DNA from: Rhodothermus profundi
Lineage (GTDB): Bacteria > Bacteroidota > Rhodothermia > Rhodothermales > Rhodothermaceae
DNA length: 55,407 nucleotides
NCBI RefSeq assembly: GCF_900142415.1
Contig: NZ_FRAU01000004.1
Span: forward strand, 277,501 to 332,907
Reading direction: 5' to 3'
Both the position numbers and the translations under genes were made by a program. This document shows positions 42,253-51,280 of this stretch, piece after piece; the stretch's first letter is position 1, and the number at the start of each line of letters is the position of its first letter. The notes below the pieces were generated by a model. The model was not told the origin of the DNA and searched no databases. It saw only the letters and a program-made list of their open reading frames with translations.

Positions 42253-43844
42253 CTTTGCTGCATCTGCGCCAGCAGCTCAGCGAAGACCGCGTTGGTCCAG
42301 CCAAAGCCGATTTCATTCGACGTGTATCCGTATTGCAGCGCCACGTCGGAGCGGCGTTGCACAACGTCATACTTTTCCAGAATGACGCCGGTTCGTTCAA
42401 AGTCTTCTACGACCATCGAAATAAACTTGGCCGAGAGTCGATCTGCTGCCTTGTCATATCCGTACCGCCGAAGTCCCTCAACCACGATCAGATAGAGTGG
42501 AGCCCAGCCATACGGTGCATCCCATTGGCTGCCACTGATGTGCGTGCTGGTCAGCAAACCGCCGGGAGCTTCCAGCAGATACAGGTTGGCCGCCACACGC
42601 GCTGCCTGTTCCGGTGAGGCCATGCCCACCCACAACGGATAGAAGGTGGTGGCAAACACATAGTCGCTCCGGCGGCCGGTCTCGAAGTTATAGTCGAAGT
42701 AAAGTCCTCGCTGAGGATCCCACAGGTAACGATCAACCCGAGCGCGTCGCGTCTCGGCCCGGGCACGCCAGCGTGCAGCGGCTGCGGTATCTCCCAGGAT
42801 TTCGTGAATGCGAGCGACATCCATTTCCATCCGATACAGGAGCGCGTTCAGTCCCACCGGCGCGTAGTGGATAATGTCCACACTGAAGGGGCCAAAACGA
42901 TTCGACGGGTCAAAGCCCGACTCCCGCATGGAACGGTCACCTTTGTAAAAGAGCGGGGTCAGCGAATCTGCTTCGGCGACGTAGTAGCGCGACACGTCGT
43001 AGGCAGTTATCTCCTGCGTGCGGTAGTATTCGCGAACGCGGTCGTAGTGCGTGCGTCCCTGGGCATCCCGTTCGCTGGCCACTACCTCGGGAGCTGGTCC
43101 GTTTCCCAGATCGTAATAGCGCGAGAGGCCTGTTTCGCCCGCCAGGTGCGGGGGCGTTGTCCAGTAGGCATAGTAGCGTTCGATGGCTGGAATGGTAGCG
43201 GCCAGCCAGTCACGATCCTGCACGTGCGCATACACGGCCAGGATCATAGCCGTCAGAAACGGAGGCTGCGAACGCGTCAGGTAGTAGGTGCGGTTAGCAT
43301 TGAGCACTTTGCCATAATGGCGGACCTGGTAGAGGTGATTTTCTGTCATGGCCCGGGCCAGGTCAATTCGCCCATCACGCAGGAGTCCTCTCACAATGAA
43401 GTAGCTGTCCCAGCCATACATTTCGTTAAAACGTCCTCCTGGCACCACATACGGTTCAGGCAGATAAAGCAGACCGTGCGGTCGGATCTGGTCCAGATGT
43501 GCTACCGGGTTTTCGGGCAGCACGCGCAGTTCGATCTGGCGAAGCGCGGAGTCGGGCAGGGCCGCTTGCAGCCGTTGCCAGACCGACGCGCGGTCTTCGG
43601 TAGCTGCAATGTAGAGCGGCCAGGGCGTGCCCGGTTCGTGTTCGACTTTGGGGTCCTGCACGGCCGCGAGCAGATCGCGGTGCGAGCGCGTCAGGAGATC
43701 CCAGCTCTGGCGAATGTACTGGCGCACGGCTTCGATGCGCTCGGGCGCAGGCAGCGCCACATAGCAGGCCGCCTGGTCCTGTGCCTGAAGAGCCGGAGCC
43801 AGACTGAGCAGCAGGATCAGGTGCCAGAAGGTTCGCGCATGCAT
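42249..43844 (-). CDS. treA: Secreted GH37 trehalase
   Basis: The 531-residue protein has a signal peptide ending in LQAQ. Trehalase signature 1 is PGGRFNEMYGWDSYF at about residue 135 and signature 2 is QWDAPYGWAPLYL near the C-terminus. The catalytic Asp is probably in ESGFDPSNRF (normally SGWD), and GFGWTNAVFAELL is near the end. It hydrolyses trehalose to two glucose in the periplasm. As I recall, a thermostable trehalase was described from Rhodothermus marinus, which supports the organism call. It is first in the trehalase-methyltransferase-alcohol dehydrogenase strand. Confidence 0.92.
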   Translation of the reverse strand: MHARTFWHLILLLSLAPALQAQDQAACYVALPAPERIEAVRQYIRQSWDLLTRSHRDLLAAVQDPKVEHEPGTPWPLYIAATEDRASVWQRLQAALPDSALRQIELRVLPENPVAHLDQIRPHGLLYLPEPYVVPGGRFNEMYGWDSYFIVRGLLRDGRIDLARAMTENHLYQVRHYGKVLNANRTYYLTRSQPPFLTAMILAVYAHVQDRDWLAATIPAIERYYAYWTTPPHLAGETGLSRYYDLGNGPAPEVVASERDAQGRTHYDRVREYYRTQEITAYDVSRYYVAEADSLTPLFYKGDRSMRESGFDPSNRFGPFSVDIIHYAPVGLNALLYRMEMDVARIHEILGDTAAAARWRARAETRRARVDRYLWDPQRGLYFDYNFETGRRSDYVFATTFYPLWVGMASPEQAARVAANLYLLEAPGGLLTSTHISGSQWDAPYGWAPLYLIVVEGLRRYGYDKAADRLSAKFISMVVEDFERTGVILEKYDVVQRRSDVALQYGYTSNEIGFGWTNAVFAELLAQMQQR

Positions 43845-43863
43845 GGGCTAGGTGCGGTTGTGT

Positions 43864-45342
43864 TCAATACCGTGCCGGTGTGCGGGCGGCCTCCAGGGCC
43901 TTCCGGATGAAATCGCGCAGGTCATCGTTGGCGGTGGCCAGGTCTTCCTCTCGCAGATACATCATGTGGCCGCTCCGGTAGCCTTTGAAAAAGAGACGAT
44001 CCCGTAGCTTTCCGCTCGGATCCAGTTGCCACAGGGTGTATTTGGCCGAAAAGTAATCGGTCCCGCCATCAAAATAGCCAGCCTGAACGAGCACGTGCAG
44101 ATAGGGATTTTGCGCCATCGCGCGCCGAAGCTGCTCGCCGGTTTCGTTGCCCTCCCGATTCCAGGGACGCACCGGCCCAAAAATCCAGTACTCCAGATCT
44201 GTCTGGAAGCCCAGAACTTCCCGCAGGTAGTAGTTGATGGCCGGCGTAAAGGCATGATTCCAGGCGCTAAGTGCCGGATCGTGGTCGAAGCGCTCGCCAG
44301 CCGCCTGTCGGTCGATGCCTCGGTAGCGGGAATCCAACCGGCCGATGGTGAATCCCTCATCCCGCAGCAGTTCCTTCCAGAACACGTTGCGGGGGACGGC
44401 CAGGTTGTACTGCAACACCACCTGCTCTGAGATGCCTGCATAGGTGGCCACCTGCCGGGCAATCTGGCGACGGCGCTCCGGCTCCAGAAAACCGCCCCGC
44501 ACCAGCGCCGGCAAGTAGGTTTCTACCGTAAATGCTTCGACCTCGGGAAGTAGCGCTTCCAGGTCGCGCTGCTGGAGTTCAGGCGTCAGTTTCCGGTGGT
44601 ACCAGGCCGCCGCGGCATAGTAGGGCAGCAGCAGCGCCTGGCCGACCGGCCCGTCCCGCTCGATGCCCAGTCCGGTAGGCGAGACCAGAATGACGCCGTT
44701 CAGATACATCCAGTGCCGCTCCTGCAACGCGCTGGCCAGTCCGGCTACCCGCGTGGTACCATAACTCTCCCCGATCAGAAACTTGGGCGAGCGCCAGCGG
44801 CCATGCCGGCTGACCCAGGCGGCAATCCAGTCAGCCAGATAGGCAATGTCTTCGTTCACCCCGAAGAACTGCCGACGATCCACCGTATCGCTCAAGATGC
44901 GAGAAAAGCCTGTATTGACGGGATCGACATAAACAATATCGGCCACGTCCAGAATGGCGTGGGGATTTTCCTCAATCCCGTACGGCTGCACCGGAAAGCC
45001 TTCTGGATCAATGCGCACGCGCCGGGGACCGGTATAGCCAATATGCATCCAGACCGAAGCGGAGCCAGGCCCACCATTAAACGAAAAAATCAAAGGCCGC
45101 TGCGACCGATCTTGCACGTCTTCGCGCTCGTAGTACACATAGAACATGGTGGCAATAGGACGGCCCCACCGATCCCAGACAGGCTGCATGCCCGCCTCAG
45201 CGCGATAAGGAATTCGCTGGCCTTTTATCGTAACGGTGTGTCGCGTAACTACCGTAGTATCAAGAGGAGGCCGCCGAGATTGGGCCAGCACTGTGCCCGC
45301 CAGATACAGACCAGTCAGTACAAGCAGCGCACGTCGCATCAT
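43864..45342 (-). CDS. Secreted serine carboxypeptidase (S10)
   Basis: From ATG 45342 the product is 492 residues with a signal peptide (RRALLVLTGLYLAGTVLAQ). The oxyanion region is FNGGPGSASVWMHIG, the nucleophile elbow is LIGESYGTTRV with Ser near residue 192, and the catalytic His is in GYRSGHMMYL close to the C-terminus. Family S10 enzymes remove C-terminal residues, often at acid pH. It is 19 bases upstream of trehalase on the same strand, perhaps in one operon of secreted hydrolases. A 141-base divergent gap separates it from the TlpA-like gene. Confidence 0.9.
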   Translation of the reverse strand: MMRRALLVLTGLYLAGTVLAQSRRPPLDTTVVTRHTVTIKGQRIPYRAEAGMQPVWDRWGRPIATMFYVYYEREDVQDRSQRPLIFSFNGGPGSASVWMHIGYTGPRRVRIDPEGFPVQPYGIEENPHAILDVADIVYVDPVNTGFSRILSDTVDRRQFFGVNEDIAYLADWIAAWVSRHGRWRSPKFLIGESYGTTRVAGLASALQERHWMYLNGVILVSPTGLGIERDGPVGQALLLPYYAAAAWYHRKLTPELQQRDLEALLPEVEAFTVETYLPALVRGGFLEPERRRQIARQVATYAGISEQVVLQYNLAVPRNVFWKELLRDEGFTIGRLDSRYRGIDRQAAGERFDHDPALSAWNHAFTPAINYYLREVLGFQTDLEYWIFGPVRPWNREGNETGEQLRRAMAQNPYLHVLVQAGYFDGGTDYFSAKYTLWQLDPSGKLRDRLFFKGYRSGHMMYLREEDLATANDDLRDFIRKALEAARTPARY

Positions 45343-45483
45343 AAACGCCACGCCTGTGAATGATGTTATCATTTTCCGGCTGTTAATATCCAAACTATGT
45401 TTTTCTTGCGCAATGTACATAAGATCTTGGGGGCTGTTGTCGTTATCCCATCAAGGCTCCATACAATTGCCAGTTGGTCCACG

Positions 45484-46872
45484 ATGAAGCGCACCGGCTG
45501 GAAGCGCGCGCTCCTGTTGTTACTGGTGGTTACCTCTGCTGCCTCAGCAACCCCCGGCGATACGCTCTGGGCACGCCGGGCGCTGCGGCAGCAGCTCTTC
45601 TTTATCCACTACCTGCAGCAAACCCCTCCCGATACGCCGTTCACCTCGCTGGCCCGCCTGGACACGTTCCTGCAACGGGCCGAACGCGCCTGGCTGCGCC
45701 ACACCCCGCTCCAGGAAGCAGCCCTTCGCCGTCTCAGTCCCTATGTCTATCTGCTGCTGGTCGCCTCGGCAACGCAGTTTACGCCCCTACCGCGCCCGCT
45801 CGAATGCCATGTTTACCGTCGGTATATGGTCCCTGCATTTCTGGCGAACTTCGACGATGCAGCGCCCGCTACTCATCCGGAACGAGCGCATCTGATTGCC
45901 TATGCTCCAGACCTTGAAGTGATCACCAGTCCACTCCTGTTTGAATGCGCACTGCCTGACTTCACCTGGCAGGCTCTCTACCAGCGGCTGCAACGCCTCC
46001 CTGACCTGATCCAGGCCTATCAGCTCCGAGCCTCTTCGGATTCCCTTTTGCACGCCCGCCTCCAACGCACCAGCCGTCTGATCAGTCGCAGACTGCCCCT
46101 CCTTACCCTCGAAGCACTCCGCCGCCAGCAACAGTTTGGCCAGGTGTTCCTGGAGCTGGCTGCGCAGGCCTCTCGCTTCACTCAGCCCCGTTATTTGCGA
46201 GCCCTCGGCCATTCGCTCTGGAACGATCTCCGTCAACGGAAACAGACAGACCAGGCCCTGGCTGTGCTCGACCTGCTGGCCCGCAGCCTTCCGGCCTCTG
46301 AGTTGCCGCCCGACACGCTCCGCGCCTGGTATCTGCACACCGATTCGACACGTGGCCTGCAACGCTTTCAGCTGTTTTCGCGGGCCCCCCTGCCGGTCCT
46401 TCTTCCTTCTGAACGCCGCCATACGCTGCAGGGACGCTATCTCGAACTCCAGCAGCAACAGGAAGTGGACATAAGCCAGTGGCAGGGGAAATGGGTCTTG
46501 CTCGACTTCTGGGCCACCTGGTGCACCCCCTGCATCGCGCAAATTCCCAAACTGCGCGCGCTGCACCGTCAGTATGGGGACCAGATCGTCCTGCTCAGCA
46601 TTTCCAGCGACGCTGTAACTGGAGGTGCGCCGGTCGATACCGTCCGCGCCTTCATGCAACGACACGGCATCGATTATCCAGTCCTGTATGACCGCCCCGA
46701 TGCGTCCCTTACGCGTCAGTTTGAAATTTTCGGCTTTCCCAGCCTGCTCCTGCTCAACCCGGAAGGCTACCTTATGGTCGCCGCCGCATCGCCCGGACGC
46801 TACATGCTCACGCTACCGGAAGTGCAGGCTTTTCTGGAACAGCGCACAAGGTTCGCCTGCGGCCAGGACTGA
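45484..46872 (+). CDS. Secreted protein with C-terminal TlpA-type thioredoxin domain
   Basis: From ATG 45484 the protein is 462 residues and has a signal peptide (LLLLLVVTSAASA). About 320 residues of a helical, Arg/Leu/Gln-rich domain follow with no recognised family. The final 140 residues are a thioredoxin fold with WATWCTPC, a cis-Pro in FGFPS and strand pattern typical of TlpA or ResA reductases. A thiol-disulfide role in the periplasm is likely. The long N-terminal domain may bind a substrate protein. Confidence 0.85.
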   Translation: MKRTGWKRALLLLLVVTSAASATPGDTLWARRALRQQLFFIHYLQQTPPDTPFTSLARLDTFLQRAERAWLRHTPLQEAALRRLSPYVYLLLVASATQFTPLPRPLECHVYRRYMVPAFLANFDDAAPATHPERAHLIAYAPDLEVITSPLLFECALPDFTWQALYQRLQRLPDLIQAYQLRASSDSLLHARLQRTSRLISRRLPLLTLEALRRQQQFGQVFLELAAQASRFTQPRYLRALGHSLWNDLRQRKQTDQALAVLDLLARSLPASELPPDTLRAWYLHTDSTRGLQRFQLFSRAPLPVLLPSERRHTLQGRYLELQQQQEVDISQWQGKWVLLDFWATWCTPCIAQIPKLRALHRQYGDQIVLLSISSDAVTGGAPVDTVRAFMQRHGIDYPVLYDRPDASLTRQFEIFGFPSLLLLNPEGYLMVAAASPGRYMLTLPEVQAFLEQRTRFACGQD

Positions 46873-47039
46873 TTTTTTTCTCTCTACCCGGAACCCCCGG
46901 GCTACCCATCCGTTGGGGGTGTTGTTAACGTTACTTTACACGACGTCACCTCCTGCGGGTTGACCACTTCCGAGTGCTCTTCGAGTGGCTACGGTTCCAG
47001 GGTTAGCCCCACGTGAGGCGACACAACATTCAGGGTATC

Positions 47040-47270
47040 ATGGCTCAACGAGGACGCGTCAAGTGGTTCAACATCGACAAAGGCTACGGCTTTATTGAAC
47101 CCAACGACGGCAGCAAGGACGTATTCGTACATCGCAACAACGTACCCGGTCTGGGCTGGGACGAAGGCCTGCGCGAAGGCGAAGAGGTTTCCTACGAAGT
47201 GGAACGCACGCCCAAAGGGCTCAGCGCGACCAACGTCGAACGCCTCTCGCAGTCGTCCGAGCTGTTCTAA
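47040..47270 (+). CDS. Cold shock domain protein
   Basis: The ATG at 47040 gives 76 residues starting MAQRGRVKWFN. RNP1 is KGYGFIEP and RNP2 is VFVHRNN, so it binds single-stranded nucleic acid. The 167-base gap before it contains a 6-base-pair hairpin (46893-46898 with 46915-46920) and possibly a long leader as is typical of csp genes. A strong terminator lies 24 bases after the stop, so it is monocistronic. Confidence 0.93.
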   Translation: MAQRGRVKWFNIDKGYGFIEPNDGSKDVFVHRNNVPGLGWDEGLREGEEVSYEVERTPKGLSATNVERLSQSSELF

Positions 47271-47293
47271 ACACGCCATTTACGCGTGATCAT

Positions 47294-47329
47294 AAACGCC
47301 TGGTCTGTGAAGGCCAGGCGTTTTGTTTT
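47294..47329 (+). terminator. Intrinsic terminator of the cold shock gene
   Basis: AAACGCCTGG (47294-47303) pairs with CCAGGCGTTT (47314-47323) around a 10-base loop, followed by a T-rich run. Confidence 0.9.
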
Positions 47330-47438
47330 GCAGCAATGGCTACTGTGTTGCGAGTTCGTCACAAAACGGACTGAACATTTGTTCACTTCCTCCATTGCAG
47401 GCAAGTGCATGGTCAAACAAAAAAATGGAGACGTCATC

Positions 47439-48125
47439 ATGGGCCGTGTTCTGTTCGTCGTAACCAATCACAGCGAGCTTGGCAACACGGGGCATAAGAC
47501 GGGCTACTACCTGTCTGAAGTAGCGCATCCTTTTCATGTGCTCCACGAAGCGGGTTATGAGATTGACTTCGTCAGTCCCCGGGGTGGCAAAGCACCTATG
47601 GATCCGAGGAGCAACCAACTGGACGATCCCATCAACAAAGCTTTCTGGGAAGCTCACGGTGCTCGCCTGGAGGAAACCCTGGCTCCCGAGCAGATCGATC
47701 CGGCCCGCTATATAGCGATTTTCTACGCAGGTGGCCACGGCACGATGTGGGACTTTCCGGAAAGCGAGGCTATTGCTCGCATTGCGGCAAGCATTTATGA
47801 GCGCGGGGGTGCTATCGGCGCTGTATGCCACGGACCGTCTGGCCTGCTTCCCATCCGGCTATCTAACGGTCGACCGCTTGTTGAGGGACGCCGGATCAAC
47901 TCGTTTACGAACGAAGAGGAACAGGCCGTCCAGTTGGACAAAATTGTGCCTTTCCTGCTGGAGACGCGCCTGAAAGAACTGGGGGCAATCCACGTGTCGG
48001 TGAAAAACTTTGCGCCCTACGTGGAGGTAGATGATCGCATTGTGACAGGCCAGAATCCCGCTTCGGCTGAACGGGTAGGACGGGCGCTTGTCGAAGTGCT
48101 CAGCCGCCTGAGCGTACCAGCCTAA
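47439..48125 (+). CDS. DJ-1/PfpI-family protein (Hsp31-like class I glutamine amidotransferase fold)
   Basis: A GGAG 8 bases before the ATG at 47439 decides this start and gives 228 residues. The nucleophile elbow is GAVCHGPSGLL, the loop AGGHGTMWDFPE matches the family, and VDDRIVTGQNPASA closes the domain. Relatives act as chaperones or glutathione-independent glyoxalases that detoxify methylglyoxal. Upstream in-frame ATGs give unconserved leaders. A strong hairpin terminates the gene. Confidence 0.9.
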   Translation: MGRVLFVVTNHSELGNTGHKTGYYLSEVAHPFHVLHEAGYEIDFVSPRGGKAPMDPRSNQLDDPINKAFWEAHGARLEETLAPEQIDPARYIAIFYAGGHGTMWDFPESEAIARIAASIYERGGAIGAVCHGPSGLLPIRLSNGRPLVEGRRINSFTNEEEQAVQLDKIVPFLLETRLKELGAIHVSVKNFAPYVEVDDRIVTGQNPASAERVGRALVEVLSRLSVPA

Positions 48126-48146
48126 CGATTGGGCTTGCTGCCAGGT

Positions 48147-48183
48147 AACAGGCCGGATGTCCCGCGGGACATCCGGCCTGTTT
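48147..48183 (+). terminator. Strong intrinsic terminator after the DJ-1 gene
   Basis: A nearly perfect 16-base inverted repeat, with arms beginning ACAGGCCGG and ending CCGGCCTGT and an inner GTCCC/GGGAC, is separated by a 2-base centre and followed by TTTCATT. Confidence 0.85.
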
Positions 48184-48265
48184 CATTAAAAGCAAGGCAA
48201 GAGGAATCTCACCACGTGCCTTCGCGTTCGCTTTGCATCCCCTTGCACGAACCGACCTGCCAGCC

Positions 48266-48658
48266 ATGGAAGGCCCTGCCTTCGTACCTGCCTATAACCG
48301 TCCCCGGCAGCCTGGCATCTGGATGAACTTCGACAACACGGTCTCCATCTATCACGTGGTGGAACCGGACGATACGTTCGAGGAGGCCGCCCAGGCGCTC
48401 TTTGCGCTGCTGCGGGAAGCGCAGGAGCGCTTTCCGGACTGGCCGCGGCTGCTTTTCATCGACATCATCGGCCACGAAGGCGACCGCGCCGGCTTCGACG
48501 ACGACTTCTTCGAGTTCCAGCAGGAATTTCTATTTGCGACGCTGGCCCCGTTCGTGACCGCCCTCGACACCCCGCTGACCGGCCCCCTGCTCAACCCGGC
48601 CCCCCAGCGCAACGACCTGCCGGACCGGCTCGTCATCCGCACGCCCGGCACGGAGTGA
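48266..48658 (+). CDS. Hypothetical acidic protein
   Basis: From ATG 48266 the product is 130 residues; an upstream TTG at 48233 would add eleven. It is soluble, acidic and rich in Phe (DRAGFDDDFFEFQQEFLF), and has a helix with FEEAAQALFALLREAQERF. The mid-region LLFIDIIGHEGD looks like a buried strand followed by a conserved turn. I do not recognise the family. It lies 82 bases after the terminator of the DJ-1 gene. Confidence 0.6.
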   Translation: MEGPAFVPAYNRPRQPGIWMNFDNTVSIYHVVEPDDTFEEAAQALFALLREAQERFPDWPRLLFIDIIGHEGDRAGFDDDFFEFQQEFLFATLAPFVTALDTPLTGPLLNPAPQRNDLPDRLVIRTPGTE

Positions 48659-48847
48659 CAATCATCGTACGCTGCAAGTCTCCCTGTAACTCAGCCCTGT
48701 TGTATCATCTTTGCAAAGCTCCTGTGCTGTATCGCCATCTCTGCATTCAAAAATTGCAAACCATACCTCTTGCCTCGATCTTCTTGTTTTTTAGGTTAGA
48801 GTCAGACTCTTCAAAATCCTTCCCCCTCAAAAAACCATGGAGGAGTC

Positions 48848-49102
48848 ATGAAGAAGCTGCTGCAACGGCTGCCCGTACTCCATGCTTTTTTCGCGGTGCT
48901 CATTCTCTCCGGCAGCCTGATCTTACTGGACCCGTCTCCGGCCTGGGCCATAAAGTGCAGAGCGGAGGTAACCTGTGGGAATTGCGGCAAAGTTTCCTGT
49001 GAAGCGGATGGGCCAAATGCACAGTGCGAAGCAAGCCAGAGGAATGGTGAAGTTCGCTGCTATGACGGGGATGGCTGGTCCTATGGCTTTTGTCGTGAGT
49101 AG
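48848..49102 (+). CDS. Small secreted Cys-rich protein (cassette A)
   Basis: The 84-residue product has a signal peptide of about 34 residues ending in SPAWA and a mature 50-residue domain with seven Cys (37, 43, 46, 51, 60, 71 and 82). The core is CRAEVTCGNCGKVSC. A GGAGGAG site precedes the start closely. The odd number of Cys would leave one free or allow dimers. I do not recognise the family; similar small secreted peptides next to beta-propeller genes occur in Bacteroidota (NVEALA type), but the sequence is not that motif. The 189-base gap before it has no supported gene. Confidence 0.7.
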   Translation: MKKLLQRLPVLHAFFAVLILSGSLILLDPSPAWAIKCRAEVTCGNCGKVSCEADGPNAQCEASQRNGEVRCYDGDGWSYGFCRE

Positions 49103-49118
49103 GTGAAACGCAGTCGGA

Positions 49119-49150
49119 GGGTAGCAGAGACAAGCTGCTATCCCCCTTTT
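49119..49150 (+). terminator. Hairpin between Cys-rich peptide and propeller genes
   Basis: GGGTAGCAG (49119-49127) pairs with CTGCTATCC (49135-49143) around a 7-base loop, with one G-T pair, and is followed by CCCTTTT. It could be a partial terminator that lowers propeller expression relative to the peptide. Confidence 0.45.
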
Positions 49151-49169
49151 GAATCGTCGCAAAAGCGCC

Positions 49170-50225
49170 ATGAAGCCCCTGAAATTCTTCCTGCTGCTTC
49201 TATTCCCTGCTTTTCAGACTACTCGGGCACAGGAGATCCCTTATATCGACCTGTACCCAGACACAGCGCTTACCGTACTGGGCCCGCACTTTTACCTCGA
49301 CAAAGTCCTGGCCATTGCCTATGCACCAACATATGGATACTTCATTGGTGACGATGAGCTGAGTCAGATTGCCTGGACAAACCGCCAGTTCCAGTTAATA
49401 CGTACGTTGGGCAAGCCTGGAGAAGGTCCAGAAGAATTGATGGGTATATCCTTCCTCCATTTATGGGGAGATACCCTGTTTGTAGGTACAGGCAGGATTA
49501 TCAAAAAATTTTTGTTGCCCGATTTTGTATACCTTGATCGCTATCTTATTCGTAGTCGCTGTGCGCATTGCGTTCACGTTACACCTTACGGAATTGTACA
49601 AACCGTTGTTAGCTCCGAAGATCCTCTTCGGTTGTATGATCTCCACGGACGTCTTGTGCGCCGATTCGGACGCATGCTGGAACCTGACCATCCCTCTTCT
49701 GCTTTTTTCAATTTCCGCGTTGGCGTTTTTATAACGGAGTCGCAAGACATCATTGCCGTTCCGCGCTTGCACCCCCAGATCGAGCGGTACACTTTCGAGG
49801 GCAAGGTGCAGGAGATTCTCACGCTAAACCAGCCCCCATTCCTAGCCCAGCTTTTTCAAGAGGCCTGGGGGCGCACGCAGGAACTACAGCGCAAACAGCC
49901 TTACATGCTCGCCCAACTCTGGGGAGATGCTGCTTATGCAAAAGGCTGGCTTTATCTGGCCGTTGCAATGCGCTGGCCAGAGGCGCCTCACATCCAGCAT
50001 GTGTTGGTCGTGCGGGTCACGCGTGAACGAATGGAGCTATCGCATATTTTGCGCCTCCACCGCGACCAGACACCCCTTCAGATGGGTCTCCTTGAAGCGG
50101 ACCGTATAGAGGAGGTATCTCTATCTGCTCGCCTCATCGAAGTCATCCCCCAAACGGGCAGGCTGCTGGCCCGGATGTTTCCAGAAGATTTGCTCTACGT
50201 CTACACGCTTCCCGAACAGCCATGA
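49170..50225 (+). CDS. Secreted propeller-like protein (cassette A)
   Basis: From ATG 49170 the product is 351 residues with a signal peptide (MKPLKFFLLLLFPAFQTTRAQ). The repeated pattern of turn and strand, for example LIRTLGKPGEGPEELMGI (the GxPGxGPGE-type turn of 6-bladed propellers) and DLHGRLVRRFGRML, fits the 6-bladed beta-propeller family found in Bacteroidota. The base composition is more AT-rich than in the housekeeping genes. It follows the Cys-rich peptide and overlaps the start of the broken DsbA-like gene (50222-50225). Function unknown. Confidence 0.72.
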   Translation: MKPLKFFLLLLFPAFQTTRAQEIPYIDLYPDTALTVLGPHFYLDKVLAIAYAPTYGYFIGDDELSQIAWTNRQFQLIRTLGKPGEGPEELMGISFLHLWGDTLFVGTGRIIKKFLLPDFVYLDRYLIRSRCAHCVHVTPYGIVQTVVSSEDPLRLYDLHGRLVRRFGRMLEPDHPSSAFFNFRVGVFITESQDIIAVPRLHPQIERYTFEGKVQEILTLNQPPFLAQLFQEAWGRTQELQRKQPYMLAQLWGDAAYAKGWLYLAVAMRWPEAPHIQHVLVVRVTRERMELSHILRLHRDQTPLQMGLLEADRIEEVSLSARLIEVIPQTGRLLARMFPEDLLYVYTLPEQP

Positions 50226-50846
50226 AAGCCGAACGCCTGCAACTGATCTTCTCCGGAGACGCAGTCTCCGTCTCCCTTCCCTGAAGACTTTGAAACGCTG
50301 CCCGCGTTACCGGATTCCCTCTGGGAACCGCTCCTCCAGGGCGACCACCGGGTAGGCGCGGCTGAGCCCAGAGCCATTCTGGGGGAATTCCTGGATTACC
50401 GGTGTGCCTACTGCCGCCAGATACACCCGACACTGGAGGCCCTGCTGGAGGCGTATCCCGACCTGCAGATTATCTACCGACACTATCCGCTGAACCTCAA
50501 CCGCTCGGCAGCGGCTGCCCGCATTGCCCTCTGCGCCGACGCGCTGGGGTGGTTCGAGCTCATGCACACCCGCCTCTTTAGCGCTCAGCAACTGGATATA
50601 GAAAGCCTGCTCTACGATCGCACGGAATCCGAACGGGCCGCCTTCAATTCGTACCTGTATGGCCGGGACACTCCTGTAGACTCTCTGCTATTGCAGGATA
50701 TTGCGCTGGCACGGCGAGTCGGCGTGACCGGCACGCCCACGTTCTTTTTGAACGGGCGCCGCGTGCCGGTAGGCGTTCCGGCTTCCCAACTCCGAAATTA
50801 CGTCCACCAGGCGCTGCAGAGCGAAAACCGTCCAGCGCGTCGCTGA
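50222..50846 (+). pseudogene. DsbA-like thioredoxin gene with interrupted 5' end (cassette A)
   Basis: An ATG at 50222 overlaps the propeller stop and encodes only 20 residues before TGA at 50282-50284. In the next frame an open stretch (50247-50846) without ATG, GTG or TTG until 50562 encodes a DsbA-type domain: YRCAYCRQIHP with CxxC (Cys codons at 50403 and 50412), RHYPLNLN, and the cis-Pro loop GVTGTPTFFLNG. A single +1 shift at CCC TGA A (50279-50285) would join the frames, but the joined protein lacks a hydrophobic signal. Either a decayed gene or, less likely, programmed frameshifting. Confidence 0.7.
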
Positions 50847-51280
50847 ACCCTTCAGGCGCTCCGCAGGGTATGCCCTGCCATCAGGCGACAGCACGATCTG
50901 CCCGGGTGTTCTGAGAAATGCCCGGAATGCGCAAGTGGTCCAGAATAATGCTATCAGGGCTGGTAGAGCGTGGTTGACCTCGTTTCCTGCCCGCGCAGCA
51001 GCCACTGCTCGGCATGCAACAGCGCCTCCAGCGCGCCCCTGTTTCTGGTGATCGACCGCCAGTTCCTCTCGCTCTGCCGACTTCCGCACCGTTACCTTGC
51101 GTCCAACGGCAGGATGTTTGTAAGCTTGGGTGCCAGCTTGCTGCGCTGGCCCGAACGAGCCTTCGGGCTCAGGAAGGAGAGAGGGCGTTCGAGGGGCAGT
51201 AGCTCCTTACGAAAAACGCACTCGCTGGCTGGCACGCTTCGAGCGAAAAGCGTCAAAGTTCGCTGACGTTCCCGCAAACC
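50847..51280 (+). other. Gene-free stretch between DsbA-like remnant and deacetylase gene
   Basis: About 430 bases with no gene I can support. Reading frames in either direction are short and lack recognisable motifs or start sites. A short minus-strand frame near 50970-51090 ends in a helix-like segment (ALEALLHAEQWLLRG), which could be residual coding sequence but may be chance in GC-rich DNA. Confidence 0.5.

Noticed and set aside
42804-43910. Plus-strand frame of 368 codons
   Set aside because: It is antisense to the GH37 trehalase, whose signatures are intact on the minus strand.
44596-45363. Plus-strand frame of 255 codons
   Set aside because: It is antisense to the serine carboxypeptidase gene and lacks protein-like features.
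46893-46920. Terminator after the TlpA-like gene
   Set aside because: ACCCCC/GGGGGT can pair, but the loop is 16 bases and no T-run follows, so it is mentioned only with the cold shock leader.
50688-51089. Minus-strand frame of 133 codons between the DsbA-like remnant and the deacetylase
   Set aside because: It runs into the DsbA-like domain on the other strand and has no recognised motif or good start.
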